DNA of 64,000 bases from HGM04593 sp045612305 (GTDB lineage Bacteria; Bacteroidota; Bacteroidia; Bacteroidales; Bacteroidaceae). Below are positions 43,001-52,197 of this stretch, in pieces. The stretch covers positions 1-64,000 of the forward strand of contig JAZKYU010000007.1 of NCBI GenBank assembly GCA_045612305.1, given 5' to 3'. The notes under the pieces are model-generated. The model did no database searches. It was not told where the DNA came from and was given only the letters and a program-made list of their open reading frames with translations. Each line of letters opens with the position of its first letter. Within the stretch, counting starts at the first letter, position 1. The translations under genes and the position numbers were made by a program.

Positions 43001-45224
43001 TGCAACTGTAGAATGCGTTGGCTTTTATGGTGGTTACCCCCTCGGGGATTACAAGGTCGGTAACCAATTCGTTGTTAAAGTAGAGGTTTTTTGCACAGTA
43101 CAAGGGGTTGGCCGAGAAATACTCAAAATCGATGTTGCACCACGCTGCAAGGTCGCTTATGTGCACGGCTGTGAGCCCCTCGCACCAACTGAATGCTCCG
43201 GTGCCGATGTTTGTTACGCTTGCGGGTATTGTTACACTTGTGAAGGTTTCTGTGCCACCGAAAGCATAGGGCTTTATGGTGGTTACTCCCTCGGGTATCA
43301 CAAGGTTGGTAACCTTTTCCCCGTTCACGTAGAGGCTGTTTTCGTAAAACCAATTATCAAATAAGGGGTTTCCCTCGTGGCCGGAAAAGTTTATGTTGCA
43401 CCACGTAGCTAGGTCGCTTACGTAGATATTCGGAACGCCGCCGGTAGCAAATGCATAGGGGGCGATTGAATCGACGCGTCCTTCGAAGATTAACTCGTTC
43501 AAATCCTCGCAGTTGTTAAATGATAGGTTGCCGATGACTGCCAGCCCATCACCGATAGTGAGGCTTGTGAGGTTACTGGGGAAAACTTCTTCTCCTATAA
43601 ATTTTATGCTGCCGGGTATTCTGATGCTTGCGAAGTCGCCATCCTGGAATGCATAGTTGTTTATGCTTTCCACGCCCTCGCCAATTGTGAGGCTTGTGAG
43701 GTTGTAGCAATTCTCGAAAGCTCCGATGCCTATGCTTTTTACATTGCCGGGGATTGTGAGGCTTGTGAGGCCTCTGCAAAGCTCAAACGAATAGTTTCCT
43801 ATGGTGGGCGAGCCGTTAAGCGTTATGCTCACAAGGTTATAGCAGTCCATAAAGGCTTGGTGCCCTATTAAAGTGGGGCCGCTTGTTGTTACGCTCATAA
43901 GGCTCTCGCAGTTGTAAAAAGCTCTCTTGCCGATAACCTTAAGGGTGCTGGGGAAAATTGCGCCTATAAAGTCGTCGCACTTCTCAAATGCATAATCGGC
44001 AATGCCTATGGTGCCTTCGGGAATAACAAACATACCGGTGGGCTTGGCTTTGTCGCCCTTGTGGCCCAGTAGCCAGTTATCTTTGTAGAGGAGGCCGTCG
44101 CTCTGGTTTTTGTACCAGGCTGTGCCCACAAAGGCGTTGGTGTGAATGCTTGTAACATCTTCGGGGATTGTGAATTTTTCCACATTTGCACAGTTGTAGA
44201 AGGCCTTTTCGCCTATGGCGTAATGTTGCCCGTTGAAGTCCTCGGGGATGGAAACCTCGGCAAAGTCGTAGAGGTATGCTTCGAGGGTGTTCTCGCCGTC
44301 GATGGTGCTGAAGAGGAAAGAGCCTATGCCGTTCTCGCTCTCGTAGACGGTGTATTGGTTTGCTGTTTGGGGTGTTATAACCACGGGCGCATATTGTGCT
44401 ATGCCTCCGTAGTTGTTGGCTTGTCCCTCGCTTATCAACAAAGAAGAATTATTGTAAACAAGTTTTAGGTTTTTGCTATTATAGACAACGTTGCTGCCTA
44501 TGGTGGTTACTCCCTTGCCTATTGTGATGCTGCGCAGGTAGGGGCAATTGCTGAATGCGTAGCTTTCGATGGTGGTGACACCGTCGGGGATTATTACGCT
44601 CCCAAGCCCATCGCAACCGTAGAAAGCATTGCTACCTATTGTTGTAACACCACTGCCTATGGGTGCGCTTGCAAGGGCGTCGCAATTATTGAATGCATAG
44701 TTGCCTATCGTTGTTACACTGCTTGGCATTGTTACGCTTGCAAGGCTGGTGCAATCTTGAAAGGTGTATGCCTCAATAGTTGTCACCCCGTTGGGTATAG
44801 CTATGCTTTCGAGCCCTCTGCAACCTTTGAAAGCTCTTTGGCCTATGCTTGTGACGCCGTTGGGGATGTTAATCTCTTTGAGTGTGCTACAGTATTGGAA
44901 AGCTCCGTTTCCTATACTTGTTATGCTCTGGGGTATCGACACGCTCTGCAAGCTGTCGCAATCATCGAACGCAAATTCTCCGATGCTTGTAACATAGTAG
45001 GTTACGCCGTAGTAGTCGATGCTTGCGGGGATTGTAACGTTCCCGCGGTAATCATCTCTGCGACTGTTTGTTTTAGAATCGTTGTAGGTAACCTCCAACG
45101 TTCTTGTGCTGAAGTCGGTAATGTTGTAGTAGAAACCGTCTACTTCCAAGTTGTAGGCTGTTGCCGCTGTGCTGCACAGCAATAATATAGCTGCAAGCAC
45201 TGTTTTTGTAAAATTTTTCTTCAT
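40089..45224 (-). CDS. giant BspA-type leucine-rich-repeat protein with dockerin and C-terminal module
   Basis: The 1711-residue secreted protein has a signal peptide (MKKNFTKTVLAAILLLCSTAATA). It carries dozens of LRR_5 (BspA-type) repeats, pattern IGxxAFxxCxxLxSxxIPxxVTxI, to about residue 1440. Residues 1481-1533 form a duplicated calcium-binding dockerin (GDVNSDGTVDVADITDV and GDINYDGTVDVADITDI). Next is a cohesin-like beta module (about 1547-1670; YSAVQFDVYLPEGV and VRVVIYSPS). The last 40 residues (VYDLQGRRV...VYIKNGRKFMVK) resemble the tail of the 14866 protein. BspA proteins are surface adhesins in related oral and gut species. I start at ATG 45224, since the longer frame begins with GTG before the signal. 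Confidence 0.88.
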   Translation of the reverse strand: MKKNFTKTVLAAILLLCSTAATAYNLEVDGFYYNITDFSTRTLEVTYNDSKTNSRRDDYRGNVTIPASIDYYGVTYYVTSIGEFAFDDCDSLQSVSIPQSITSIGNGAFQYCSTLKEINIPNGVTSIGQRAFKGCRGLESIAIPNGVTTIEAYTFQDCTSLASVTMPSSVTTIGNYAFNNCDALASAPIGSGVTTIGSNAFYGCDGLGSVIIPDGVTTIESYAFSNCPYLRSITIGKGVTTIGSNVVYNSKNLKLVYNNSSLLISEGQANNYGGIAQYAPVVITPQTANQYTVYESENGIGSFLFSTIDGENTLEAYLYDFAEVSIPEDFNGQHYAIGEKAFYNCANVEKFTIPEDVTSIHTNAFVGTAWYKNQSDGLLYKDNWLLGHKGDKAKPTGMFVIPEGTIGIADYAFEKCDDFIGAIFPSTLKVIGKRAFYNCESLMSVTTSGPTLIGHQAFMDCYNLVSITLNGSPTIGNYSFELCRGLTSLTIPGNVKSIGIGAFENCYNLTSLTIGEGVESINNYAFQDGDFASIRIPGSIKFIGEEVFPSNLTSLTIGDGLAVIGNLSFNNCEDLNELIFEGRVDSIAPYAFATGGVPNIYVSDLATWCNINFSGHEGNPLFDNWFYENSLYVNGEKVTNLVIPEGVTTIKPYAFGGTETFTSVTIPASVTNIGTGAFSWCEGLTAVHISDLAAWCNIDFEYFSANPLYCAKNLYFNNELVTDLVIPEGVTTIKANAFYSCTSLKSVKVPTSVTAIENDAFRNCYNIGTVYNESSLNIQPGSSEYGNIALYASEVKSGSAEGDFVFESINGINTLTGYTGSDAVLVLPENYKGGNYVIGAYVFKGNTTITSVVIPAGVTAIGYQAFYECSNLASVTLNEGLDSIAKAAFSYSSLQEVTIPSTLKRIEELTFAGCDSLQSVTFNEGLETIGGWAFEMCTKLQSITFPSTLDSIGYEAFFNCETLTEATFNEGLEYIDQNAFLYCYDLRSAEFPKGLKYIGPLAFAFCYALSSEIVIPESVEYIGTCAFSACGNIDKMRVDEKNKVYDSRNNCNAIIETATNSLVSGCNSTIIPDGIKTIGVEAFWGRYFLPSIVIPNSVEKIDGYAFVDCDQFIHITIPESVTTIEEYAFEHCDRLSDVVIGSNVQKIGEYAFDWCESLKSIYVNSATPPVIGETTFGSESDEIYSNATLYVPAGAEAAYKAADYWKKFANITSDDNEVDTSGVFTYAILSEEEQTAQITGYQGFDELVKICANTIIDGKTYKITSIAEGVFFDHWEILDVIFGKNIESIGKYAFNYCISLRSITFKGDVKSIGECAFQYCNLKEAHLPASLTSLGDYSLTHNYNLQRLTIDANNTTYSIPANSNVLIETASKKVVFGWRGAVIPEGTTTIANGAFNGVWEVTSITIPASVTNIGSWCFDGCQDLEEIYVKGITPAIITPNTFTNYSPTLYVPAGTKEIYETADYWSRFTNIVEMELEGVTGDVNSDGTVDVADITDVIAMILNEDLLSDAGDINYDGTVDVADITDIISIILGTNNAPARAAAVGEYNVELSAEGDEHSLSIDATATDYPYSAVQFDVYLPEGVTATGNITAGSNAAVCKEQADGAVRVVIYSPSNTAIAHKAASIAIDAAGLAQGSHPVEVKNIIFSAPGRAKAIAWDSEGCITIAGTTGIDGVVSEAGDAVVYDLQGRRVTELVKGRVYIKNGRKFMVK

Positions 45225-45355
45225 ATGAGAGTGGTTTTTAGTGATTTTCACCTTATTTATTTTGCAAATAAAATGAAAAGTCTCCGAACTACCCCCCCGA
45301 AATGTTAAACTTTGTTAAATAATTAAAAATAATAAATTATGGCGTTTTTGCGAGT

Positions 45356-48300
45356 TTAACTATGCTGTTTTTTGCCGCGCAGTTTCTCTTCGAAGGTCTG
45401 CACCCACTCGTACCAGTTGGGTATGTAGAGCGTGGCTATAACCGTGTTGAGCAGCATACCGAAGACCACGGCGGCACCTAGCGATAGACGGGCGTTGGCT
45501 CCCGCGCCACCCGCAAAGAGCAGGGGCATAACACCCAGCACAAAGGCAAACGAGGTCATAAGTATGGGGCGCAAGCGCACGTGGCCGGCTTCGGCAGCGC
45601 TTTGCCTGATGCTGTTGCCGCTTGCGCGAAAATCTCGCGCAAACTCCACTATAAGTATGCCGTTTTTTGCGCTCAGGGCGATGAGCAGAATAATTCCCAC
45701 CTGTGTGTAGATGCTCACCGGTATGTCGAAAAGCCAGCAACCCAAGATGGCGCCGAGCAGGGCGATGGGCACGCCTGTAATAGCTGCTACGGGGCTGCCC
45801 CAGCTTTCGTACTGTGCTGCGAGCACGAGGTAGGCCACGAGGATGGCAAGGGCAAATATTATAGCTGTGCTGCTGCCCGCGGTTTTTTCTTGGTAGGCTA
45901 CACCTGTCCACTCATACCCAAACTCGTTGCCGAGCTCGTTTTTTATAAGCTGCTCCACATCTCGCATAACCTCGCTCGAGCTGTAGCCCTGTGCGGTGTT
46001 GCAGGTGAGGGTTGCGCTGTTGTACATATTGTATCGCCCAAGCTGGTCTGTGCCCAAAACCTCCTCTGCTTTTATGAAGCTGCTGAAAGGGACCATCTCG
46101 CCACGGTTGTTGGCAAGGCTCAAGCGGAGCACGCTGTCTATAACTTTCTGGCTTTTCTCGCCTGCAGCCATCTTCACCTGCCATATGCGGCCCAGCATCA
46201 CAAAATCGTTGACATAAATAGCGCCCATATAATAACTTAAGGTGGAGAGCACAGCGCCCATATCGAGTCCCATAGAGATAGCTTTGTTGCGGTCGATGTT
46301 GAGGAAATATTGTGGAACGTCGGCCTCGAACGAGCTGTTCATACTCTCAACCGACGCGGTTTTTGAGTAGCTTGCCACTATGGCATCGATGCCTTTTTGT
46401 AGCTCGCTGAGCCCTAGGGCTTTGCGGTCTTCGAGTTGCAGCTGTAAGCCTCCTACGTTGCCTATGCCCGGGATAGCGGGCGGCACTATGGCAAAACACT
46501 GCGCCTCCTCTATCTCTGCGTAGGCTTGGCGGTTGAAGCGTTCCACTATGGCGGCGGCTTTCTGCTCTGTTTCTTTGCGCTCGCTCCAGTCTTGGAGTAC
46601 TACAAAAACGCTTGCGGCGTTGCTCTGTTGCCCGTTATTGAGTATGCTGTAGCCGCTTATACTTATGTTCGTTTTAACCTCGGGGTATGACGATACGATA
46701 TTTTCAACTTTTGCGGCGACAGCTTCGGTGCGGGCAAGCGATGCTGCCGGGGGTAACTGTATGGCGATGATAAAGTAGCCGTCGTCCTCCTCGGGTATGA
46801 AGGTTGTGGGCCACACGCGGAACATATGGAGTGCGAGCAACGACATAACCACAAAACTTATAGCTGCGAGCGTTGCGCGACGCAAGAGAAACCCCACGCT
46901 TTTGTCGTAGGCACGTTGCAAGGCGTTGTATCCCTTGTTGAAGGCTCTGAAGAAGGCACTCTCTTTTCTCTCCCCCGTGGGGCGCAACAGTAGAGCGCAG
47001 AGCGCGGGCGTGAGGGTGAGCGAGTTGAAACCGCTCAAGAGGGTGGCGGTGGCTATGGTGAGGGCAAATTGTTTGTACATCTGCCCCGATATACCGCTAA
47101 TCATCGTTGTTGGTAGAAAAACGGCCATCATAACAAGCACTACGCCGACGATGGGGCCAGAAATCTCTTTCATAGCCTTCTCGGTGGCCTCGCGCGGCGG
47201 TAGTTTCTCCTCGTCGAGTATGCGTGTTGCGTTTTCTACCACAACTATAGCGTCGTCTACCACTATGGCTATAGCTAGTATGAGCCCGAAGAGCGACAGG
47301 GTGTTTATAGAGAAACCAAGCAACTCCATAACGGCTAGCGTTCCTATGAGCGAGACGGGTATAGTGAGGCAGGGTATGAGCGTGGCGCGCCAGCTTTGCA
47401 AAAAGAGAAAGATAACAAATATCACAAGCAGGGTGGTCTCTACAAATGTGAAGAGTACCTCGTGTATGGAGCTACGCATAACATCGGTTGTGTCGAGCGC
47501 TATCTGATACTCCACCTGTGGTGGGAAGCTCTCGCCAAGCTCCTCCATCTTTGCGCGCACCGCCTTCGACACGGCAAGAGAGCTCGATCCTGGTAGCTGG
47601 TACACGGCAAGGGCAGCGGTGGGCTTCCCTCGCAGACGCGACGACGAGGCGTATGTCTCGCTGCCTATCTCAATATCGGCAATATCGCGCAGGCGCAACA
47701 TATCGACCCCGTTGCTGCGTATCACAATGTTGGCAAATTCCTCGGCATCCTTCAAGCGCCCCTGTACGTTTAGGGTATATTGAAAAGCGTTGTCGGCTCC
47801 CGCGCCCAAAGTTTGTCCCACATAACCGGCCGAGATAGCAAGGTTTTGTTTTGATATAGCTTGGTACACCTCGGCGGGGGAGATGCCGCGTATGCGCATA
47901 GCTTCGGGGTCTAACCACACACGCATAGAGTAGTTGCCCGCACCCATAATATTTACCGAGCCTACGCCTGGGGTGCGAGTGAGCTGGTCGACGAGCTGTA
48001 GCTCGGCGTAGTTTGAAAGGTATAGTTGGTTATAGGTGCTGTCGCCTGTGAGGGTGATGAAGAGCACTACGTTCGACGACTGTTTCTGCACCGTCACGCC
48101 CTGTTGCGTAACCTCGGAGGGTAGTGAGTTGAGCGCTATGTTTACTCGGTTTTGCACCAGCACGGTTGCCATATCGATGTCTGTGCCCACCTCGAAGGTT
48201 ACTGTGAGTCTGTATGTTCCCGAAGAGGAGGAGGTTGAGCTCATATAAATCATCCCGTCCACGCCGTTTACCTGCTGCTCTATGGGTATACCCACCGTCT

Positions 48301-48481
48301 GTGCTATGGTTTCGGCGTTTGCACCTGGGTAGACGGCGTTTACCTGCACCGTGGGAGGTGTGATGGATGGATATTGGTCTATGGGCAACACAAAGAGGGC
48401 TGCGCCTCCCGCCACAATGAGCAACAGCGAGAGCACCGTGGCAAATATGGGGCGTTCTATGAAAAATTTTGAAAAGTTCAT
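45356..48481 (-). CDS. RND multidrug efflux pump permease (HAE1/AcrB type)
   Basis: The 1041-residue inner-membrane transporter pumps drugs with protons. It has about 12 membrane spans, two large periplasmic loops, and the proton-relay aspartate pair in AIVVDDAIVVVENATR (TM4). Also typical are FSKFFIERPIFATVLSLLL at the start and VDLLD-type TM10/11 glycines. This is the last gene of a three-gene minus-strand unit. Full length, no disruptions. Drug specificity cannot be read from the sequence. Confidence 0.96.
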   Translation of the reverse strand: MNFSKFFIERPIFATVLSLLLIVAGGAALFVLPIDQYPSITPPTVQVNAVYPGANAETIAQTVGIPIEQQVNGVDGMIYMSSTSSSSGTYRLTVTFEVGTDIDMATVLVQNRVNIALNSLPSEVTQQGVTVQKQSSNVVLFITLTGDSTYNQLYLSNYAELQLVDQLTRTPGVGSVNIMGAGNYSMRVWLDPEAMRIRGISPAEVYQAISKQNLAISAGYVGQTLGAGADNAFQYTLNVQGRLKDAEEFANIVIRSNGVDMLRLRDIADIEIGSETYASSSRLRGKPTAALAVYQLPGSSSLAVSKAVRAKMEELGESFPPQVEYQIALDTTDVMRSSIHEVLFTFVETTLLVIFVIFLFLQSWRATLIPCLTIPVSLIGTLAVMELLGFSINTLSLFGLILAIAIVVDDAIVVVENATRILDEEKLPPREATEKAMKEISGPIVGVVLVMMAVFLPTTMISGISGQMYKQFALTIATATLLSGFNSLTLTPALCALLLRPTGERKESAFFRAFNKGYNALQRAYDKSVGFLLRRATLAAISFVVMSLLALHMFRVWPTTFIPEEDDGYFIIAIQLPPAASLARTEAVAAKVENIVSSYPEVKTNISISGYSILNNGQQSNAASVFVVLQDWSERKETEQKAAAIVERFNRQAYAEIEEAQCFAIVPPAIPGIGNVGGLQLQLEDRKALGLSELQKGIDAIVASYSKTASVESMNSSFEADVPQYFLNIDRNKAISMGLDMGAVLSTLSYYMGAIYVNDFVMLGRIWQVKMAAGEKSQKVIDSVLRLSLANNRGEMVPFSSFIKAEEVLGTDQLGRYNMYNSATLTCNTAQGYSSSEVMRDVEQLIKNELGNEFGYEWTGVAYQEKTAGSSTAIIFALAILVAYLVLAAQYESWGSPVAAITGVPIALLGAILGCWLFDIPVSIYTQVGIILLIALSAKNGILIVEFARDFRASGNSIRQSAAEAGHVRLRPILMTSFAFVLGVMPLLFAGGAGANARLSLGAAVVFGMLLNTVIATLYIPNWYEWVQTFEEKLRGKKQHS

Positions 48482-48505
48482 AATCTTGCAGGTTGTGGTT
48501 GTTTC

Positions 48506-49627
48506 TTATCTCTTTTTGTAGCTTGCGGTGATAGGGGTTACAGGCATGCCGTCGTGCACCTTCAAGAGGGCTTTTGTTACATAGCGCTCTTGTGTGTCGA
48601 GTCCGCTTGTAACAAGGCGCAGGGTGTCGTTTACAAGGTTGCCCGTGGTTATGCTGCGGTACTCAACTTTGTTGCTGTCGTTTACCACGTAGAGAAACTT
48701 GCCTAGCTGGTCGGCGCCTATAGAGGCGTCTCTCACAAGTATGCCGTTTTTAATATTTTCGTAGGGCAACACCACGCTTATGTAGCTCCCGGGCTTTAGA
48801 AAAAAGCTGCTGTTGTCGAGCTCGGCACGCACGCGCAAGGTACCTGTGCTTAGGTTTATATCGGGCGAGAGGTAGTCCATCTTGGCCTTCCAACTGTAAT
48901 AATTGTTGTTGCCTAGGGTGAAGGTTATAAACTCCTCTTTGCCCACGATATTGTCGCGTTGTTGCTTGTTAATCCACTGATTATCGGTGATGTCGAAGTA
49001 TGCATACATCTTGTCGTCTTTGTATATTTTGCACAACTCCACGGGGCTTGCTGCGCCCGGAACGTAGGTACCTACAGAGTATTTTTCTATGCCCACCACA
49101 CCGTCGACCGGGGCTTTGACATAGCAGTAGCCGAGGTTTGTGCGGGCGGTGTTTAGGGCGGCTTTTGCATTGCTCACCTGTGCGGTGTAGCTCTTTACGT
49201 TGCTCTTGGCTTGCAAGAACTCTATCTGGCTCACCGCGTCGCTCTCTATGGCTTGCTTCATACGCTCGTAGTTGCTTTGGGCATACTCTAGCGCCGCTTC
49301 GGCTGTTTGTAGCGCTGCTTCGGCTTGCGCTACGGCGTTTTCGTATAGTGTGGGCTCTATAACAAATAATATGTCACCTTTTTTTACTCTGCTGCCTGCT
49401 GTGTAGCTCTGTTTTTGCAGAGTGCCGCTTGCACGCCCCACGATGGATATTGTGGCTATGGCCTCTAAATATCCCGGGTACTCGCGCGTGAGGGTTACAT
49501 CCTCTACTATGGGCTTTGCAACCTCTACAGGCAGGGCTGTGCTGTTGCTTGCGAGCTTGCTTTTATCGTTGCACCCTGCAAGAAACAAGGTTGCTGTGAT
49601 GGTTGCTGATAATACAAACTTTTTCAT
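48506..49627 (-). CDS. RND efflux periplasmic adaptor lipoprotein
   Basis: The 373-residue membrane-fusion protein is a lipoprotein (cysteine 19 in LFLAGC). The family order is visible: a lipoyl-type half (ASGTLQKQSYTAGSRVKKGDILF), a coiled-coil hairpin (QAEAALQTAEAALEYAQSNYERMKQAIESDAVS), the second half lipoyl (APVDGVVGIEKYSVGTYV) and beta-barrel/membrane-proximal parts. It links the RND pump to the outer-membrane channel. It follows the TolC-like gene by 20 bp and precedes the pump gene by 24 bp. Confidence 0.95.
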   Translation of the reverse strand: MKKFVLSATITATLFLAGCNDKSKLASNSTALPVEVAKPIVEDVTLTREYPGYLEAIATISIVGRASGTLQKQSYTAGSRVKKGDILFVIEPTLYENAVAQAEAALQTAEAALEYAQSNYERMKQAIESDAVSQIEFLQAKSNVKSYTAQVSNAKAALNTARTNLGYCYVKAPVDGVVGIEKYSVGTYVPGAASPVELCKIYKDDKMYAYFDITDNQWINKQQRDNIVGKEEFITFTLGNNNYYSWKAKMDYLSPDINLSTGTLRVRAELDNSSFFLKPGSYISVVLPYENIKNGILVRDASIGADQLGKFLYVVNDSNKVEYRSITTGNLVNDTLRLVTSGLDTQERYVTKALLKVHDGMPVTPITASYKKR

Positions 49628-49647
49628 ATATGTTTTGTTTTAAATTT

Positions 49648-51039
49648 TTACCATCCGCCGCCGAGGGCTTCGTATAGCTGTACAAGGGATTTTAACGCGG
49701 TGCCACGAGCTTGCACAAGGTAGTCTTGATAGCTCAAGAGGGTGCGTTGTGCATCGAGCACGTTCTGAAATTGTGTTAAGCCTTGCTTGTATAGCTCGAG
49801 CGATAGTTTAAGCGTTTCGCTACACTGGTTTACAGCCTCTTTTATTGCTACGGTTTGCGATATTGAGTTGCTGTAGTTGCTCATAGCGCTCTCCACCTCC
49901 TGCATCGCTGCAAGAACGCTCTTGTTAAAGTTCTGTATATTCTCTTCGAGCACGGCGCGTGCCTCCTTCGTGGCGTTCAGCCTCTCTCCTCCGGTGAAAA
50001 TATTCCACTGCATTGTGGGGGCTATCTCCCAAGTGAGGCTGCGTGAGTGTGGCAACTCTTTGAGCTTTTCCGACGCAAAACCTATAGAGCCGTTGAGGTA
50101 GAATGTGGGCAACCAGTCGCGTTTGCTTGCTCCCAGCGAGGCAGCTGCGGCTTCAACCTGTTTTTCTGCTGCGCGTATGTCGGGGCGACGGCGCAACAAG
50201 GTGGCGGGCAACCCCACGGCTATGGGGGCTATGTACGAGGGTAGGTTGCCATCTTCACTCTCCCAGTTTGGCATCTCGCTAGGGTAAGTGCCCAGCAACA
50301 CGGCTAGGCTGTTGCGGTTGTTTTCTATGCTCGCCCGCATCGCGGGTATTTGTGCCAAGGTGTTGTAGTAGACGCTCTTAGACTGCGCAACGTCGAGCTT
50401 CGATGCAAGCCCGCTGTTGTAGCGCGCCGTGACAATTTTTATAATCTCCTCTTGCGAGGCTACGTTGTTCTGTAACACTCTGAGCTGTGCTATGTTCTGC
50501 ACCAAAGAGAGGTATGTTGTGGCAACGTTTGCACAAAGCGCAACCATAACAGCGCGATACTCTTCCTCGGTTGCTTGGAACAACTTTTTTTGTGCTTTTG
50601 CCCGCATCTGAACGCTCCCGAAGATGTCCACCTGCCAACTAACCGTTGCCCCGCCGGAAAAGTACCCCTCGGTACTCTCGCGGAAGGCTGTTTGCGCAGT
50701 GTTGCCGCTGCTTTTTTCTCGTTGCCACCCTGCTGTGAGCCCTACTTGGGGAAAGAGGGGGCTTTGCGCTTGTCGCCACACAGCCCGGGCCTGTTTCATC
50801 TTCTCTATGGCAGCCAAGGCCGACGGGTTGCGCTCCGTGGCAAGGGTTATGAGCGAGTCGAGCTTTGTGTCGTCGAAGTTTTTCCACCAAAGGTCGTCGC
50901 TGGGCAGGGCTTGTGTGAAAATTTCTTCTTTCTCCCACTCTTGGGGGAGGGGCTGTGAAAGGTATGCCTCGCCTTGCTGGGCTGTAGCTGTGGAGGCGAG
51001 GGTGAGCAGGGTAGCAAGTGTAAGTGTAAATCTTGTCAT
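49648..51039 (-). CDS. TolC/NodT-type outer-membrane efflux channel
   Basis: The 463-residue channel has a signal peptide (MTRFTLTLATLLTLASTATAQ) and the two outer-membrane efflux protein repeats. One runs near SLITLATERNPSALAAIEKMKQARAVWRQ and the other near ALLRRRPDIRAAEKQVEAAAASLGASKRDWLP, the latter a NodT signature. Unlike most NodT members it has no lipobox cysteine, so it is probably not lipidated. It heads the channel-adaptor-pump operon. Confidence 0.93.
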   Translation of the reverse strand: MTRFTLTLATLLTLASTATAQQGEAYLSQPLPQEWEKEEIFTQALPSDDLWWKNFDDTKLDSLITLATERNPSALAAIEKMKQARAVWRQAQSPLFPQVGLTAGWQREKSSGNTAQTAFRESTEGYFSGGATVSWQVDIFGSVQMRAKAQKKLFQATEEEYRAVMVALCANVATTYLSLVQNIAQLRVLQNNVASQEEIIKIVTARYNSGLASKLDVAQSKSVYYNTLAQIPAMRASIENNRNSLAVLLGTYPSEMPNWESEDGNLPSYIAPIAVGLPATLLRRRPDIRAAEKQVEAAAASLGASKRDWLPTFYLNGSIGFASEKLKELPHSRSLTWEIAPTMQWNIFTGGERLNATKEARAVLEENIQNFNKSVLAAMQEVESAMSNYSNSISQTVAIKEAVNQCSETLKLSLELYKQGLTQFQNVLDAQRTLLSYQDYLVQARGTALKSLVQLYEALGGGW

Positions 51040-51143
51040 CGTAAACGGGCTGTTGTTTTGCTGATGTTAAACACTTTTCCCTCTCTTTTGGTTTGTATTT
51101 GGCCCGAAAAACAGAGTTTTTATTTGTATTTTTCTCCCCGAAG

Positions 51144-51175
51144 ATTGACGATTTTGCAAACAATTTATATCTTTG
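51144..51175 (+). promoter_or_regulatory. candidate distal promoter of the etf operon
   Basis: ATTG (51144-51147), a 20-bp spacer, then TATCTTTG (51168-51175). A second -7 box TATCTTTG is at 51252-51259, only about 65 bp from the start. Its -33 region overlaps a small dyad TGAAGC-aa-GCTTCA (51218-51231). Confidence 0.55.
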
Positions 51176-51322
51176 AGATAAAATTCGAAGATACACTGCA
51201 CTCGCTGTGAAAAATATTGAAGCAAGCTTCATATTTCTCGCTCGTTTGTTATATCTTTGTAACAATTTAAATATATTATTGCACAGAGCTTTGTGCTTTG
51301 TGCGGTTTTTTCGTGAAATAAT

Positions 51323-52195
51323 ATGAGTTTGAATATAATTGTTTTGGCAAAGCAAGTGCCCGATACGCGCAACGTGGGTACGCAGGCTATGAACTCCGAC
51401 GGTACGGTAAACCGCTCGGCCCTGCCTGCGGTTTTTAACCCCGACGACCTTTGTGCTTTGGAGCAGGCTTTGCGTTTGAAGGATAAAAACGAGGGGAGCA
51501 AAATAACCGTGCTCACTATGGGGCCCAAGCGTGCTACAGAACTGTTGCGCGAGGCTCTCTATCGTGGTGCCGACGAGGTTGTTCTTCTTTCCGATATGGC
51601 TTTTGCCGGAGCCGACACGCTTGCAACCTCCTACGCTTTGTCTACCGCTATACGCAAGATAGGTGGTTTCGATGTTGTCCTGTGTGGTCGCCAGGCTATA
51701 GACGGCGACACGGCTCAGGTGGGCCCACAGGTTGCGCAGATGCTCTCGCTGCCGCAAGTTACCGCGGCGCGCTCTGTGTTTGAATGTGAGGGTGGTCGTT
51801 TGCGCGTGGAACGTGCTGTGGAGAACGGCACCGAGCTCGTCGAGGCCTCTATGCCTCTGCTTGTTACGGTCGACGGTAGTGCTCCCGCTTGTCGCCCACG
51901 CAACGCCTATCGTATGTTGCGTTTTCACCGTGCGGCAACCCCTTCGGAGCAAGTTGCCGAGGGTTACGAATATAGAGCGCAAGCTGCTGCCGATGAGGCT
52001 CTCACCATAAAAGAGTGGTCGCTTGCCGACATCGACGGCGACGCAGCGCGTTGTGGTCTTTCGGGCTCTCCCACCAAGGTTAAGGCTGTGGAGAATATTG
52101 TGTTTAAGGCGAAGGAGAGCAAACGTTACACTGCCGACAGCGAGCAGATAAAAGCGCTTGTTGCCGAGCTTTTGTCCAACCATACTATAGGATAA
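51323..52195 (+). CDS. etfB: electron transfer flavoprotein subunit beta
   Basis: The 290-residue subunit of ETF accepts electrons from acyl-CoA dehydrogenase. Family motifs are LAKQVPDTRNVG at the start, MGPKRATELLREALYRGADEVVLLSD, and the AMP-binding DVVLCGRQAIDGDTAQVGPQVA near residues 115-135. Length is slightly above the usual 260. Its stop is 3 bp before etfA. The three genes form a conserved acyl-CoA oxidation or anaerobic reduction module. Confidence 0.94.
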   Translation: MSLNIIVLAKQVPDTRNVGTQAMNSDGTVNRSALPAVFNPDDLCALEQALRLKDKNEGSKITVLTMGPKRATELLREALYRGADEVVLLSDMAFAGADTLATSYALSTAIRKIGGFDVVLCGRQAIDGDTAQVGPQVAQMLSLPQVTAARSVFECEGGRLRVERAVENGTELVEASMPLLVTVDGSAPACRPRNAYRMLRFHRAATPSEQVAEGYEYRAQAAADEALTIKEWSLADIDGDAARCGLSGSPTKVKAVENIVFKAKESKRYTADSEQIKALVAELLSNHTIG

Positions 52196-52197
52196 AT

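Noticed and set aside
40089..45224. BspA leucine-rich repeats as a tandem DNA repeat or CRISPR
   Set aside because: The repeats are at protein level and diverge in DNA; there are no regular spacers.
45252..45355. possible promoter or terminator between the BspA and RND genes
   Set aside because: The AT-rich stretch has no full -7/-33 pair and no stable hairpin with a T-run that I could confirm.
50639..52183. 514-codon minus-strand frame crossing the efflux channel gene, the intergenic region and etfB
   Set aside because: It is antisense to two well supported genes, has no domain, and covers consensus promoter elements. Long antisense frames are common here because of strongly biased codons.
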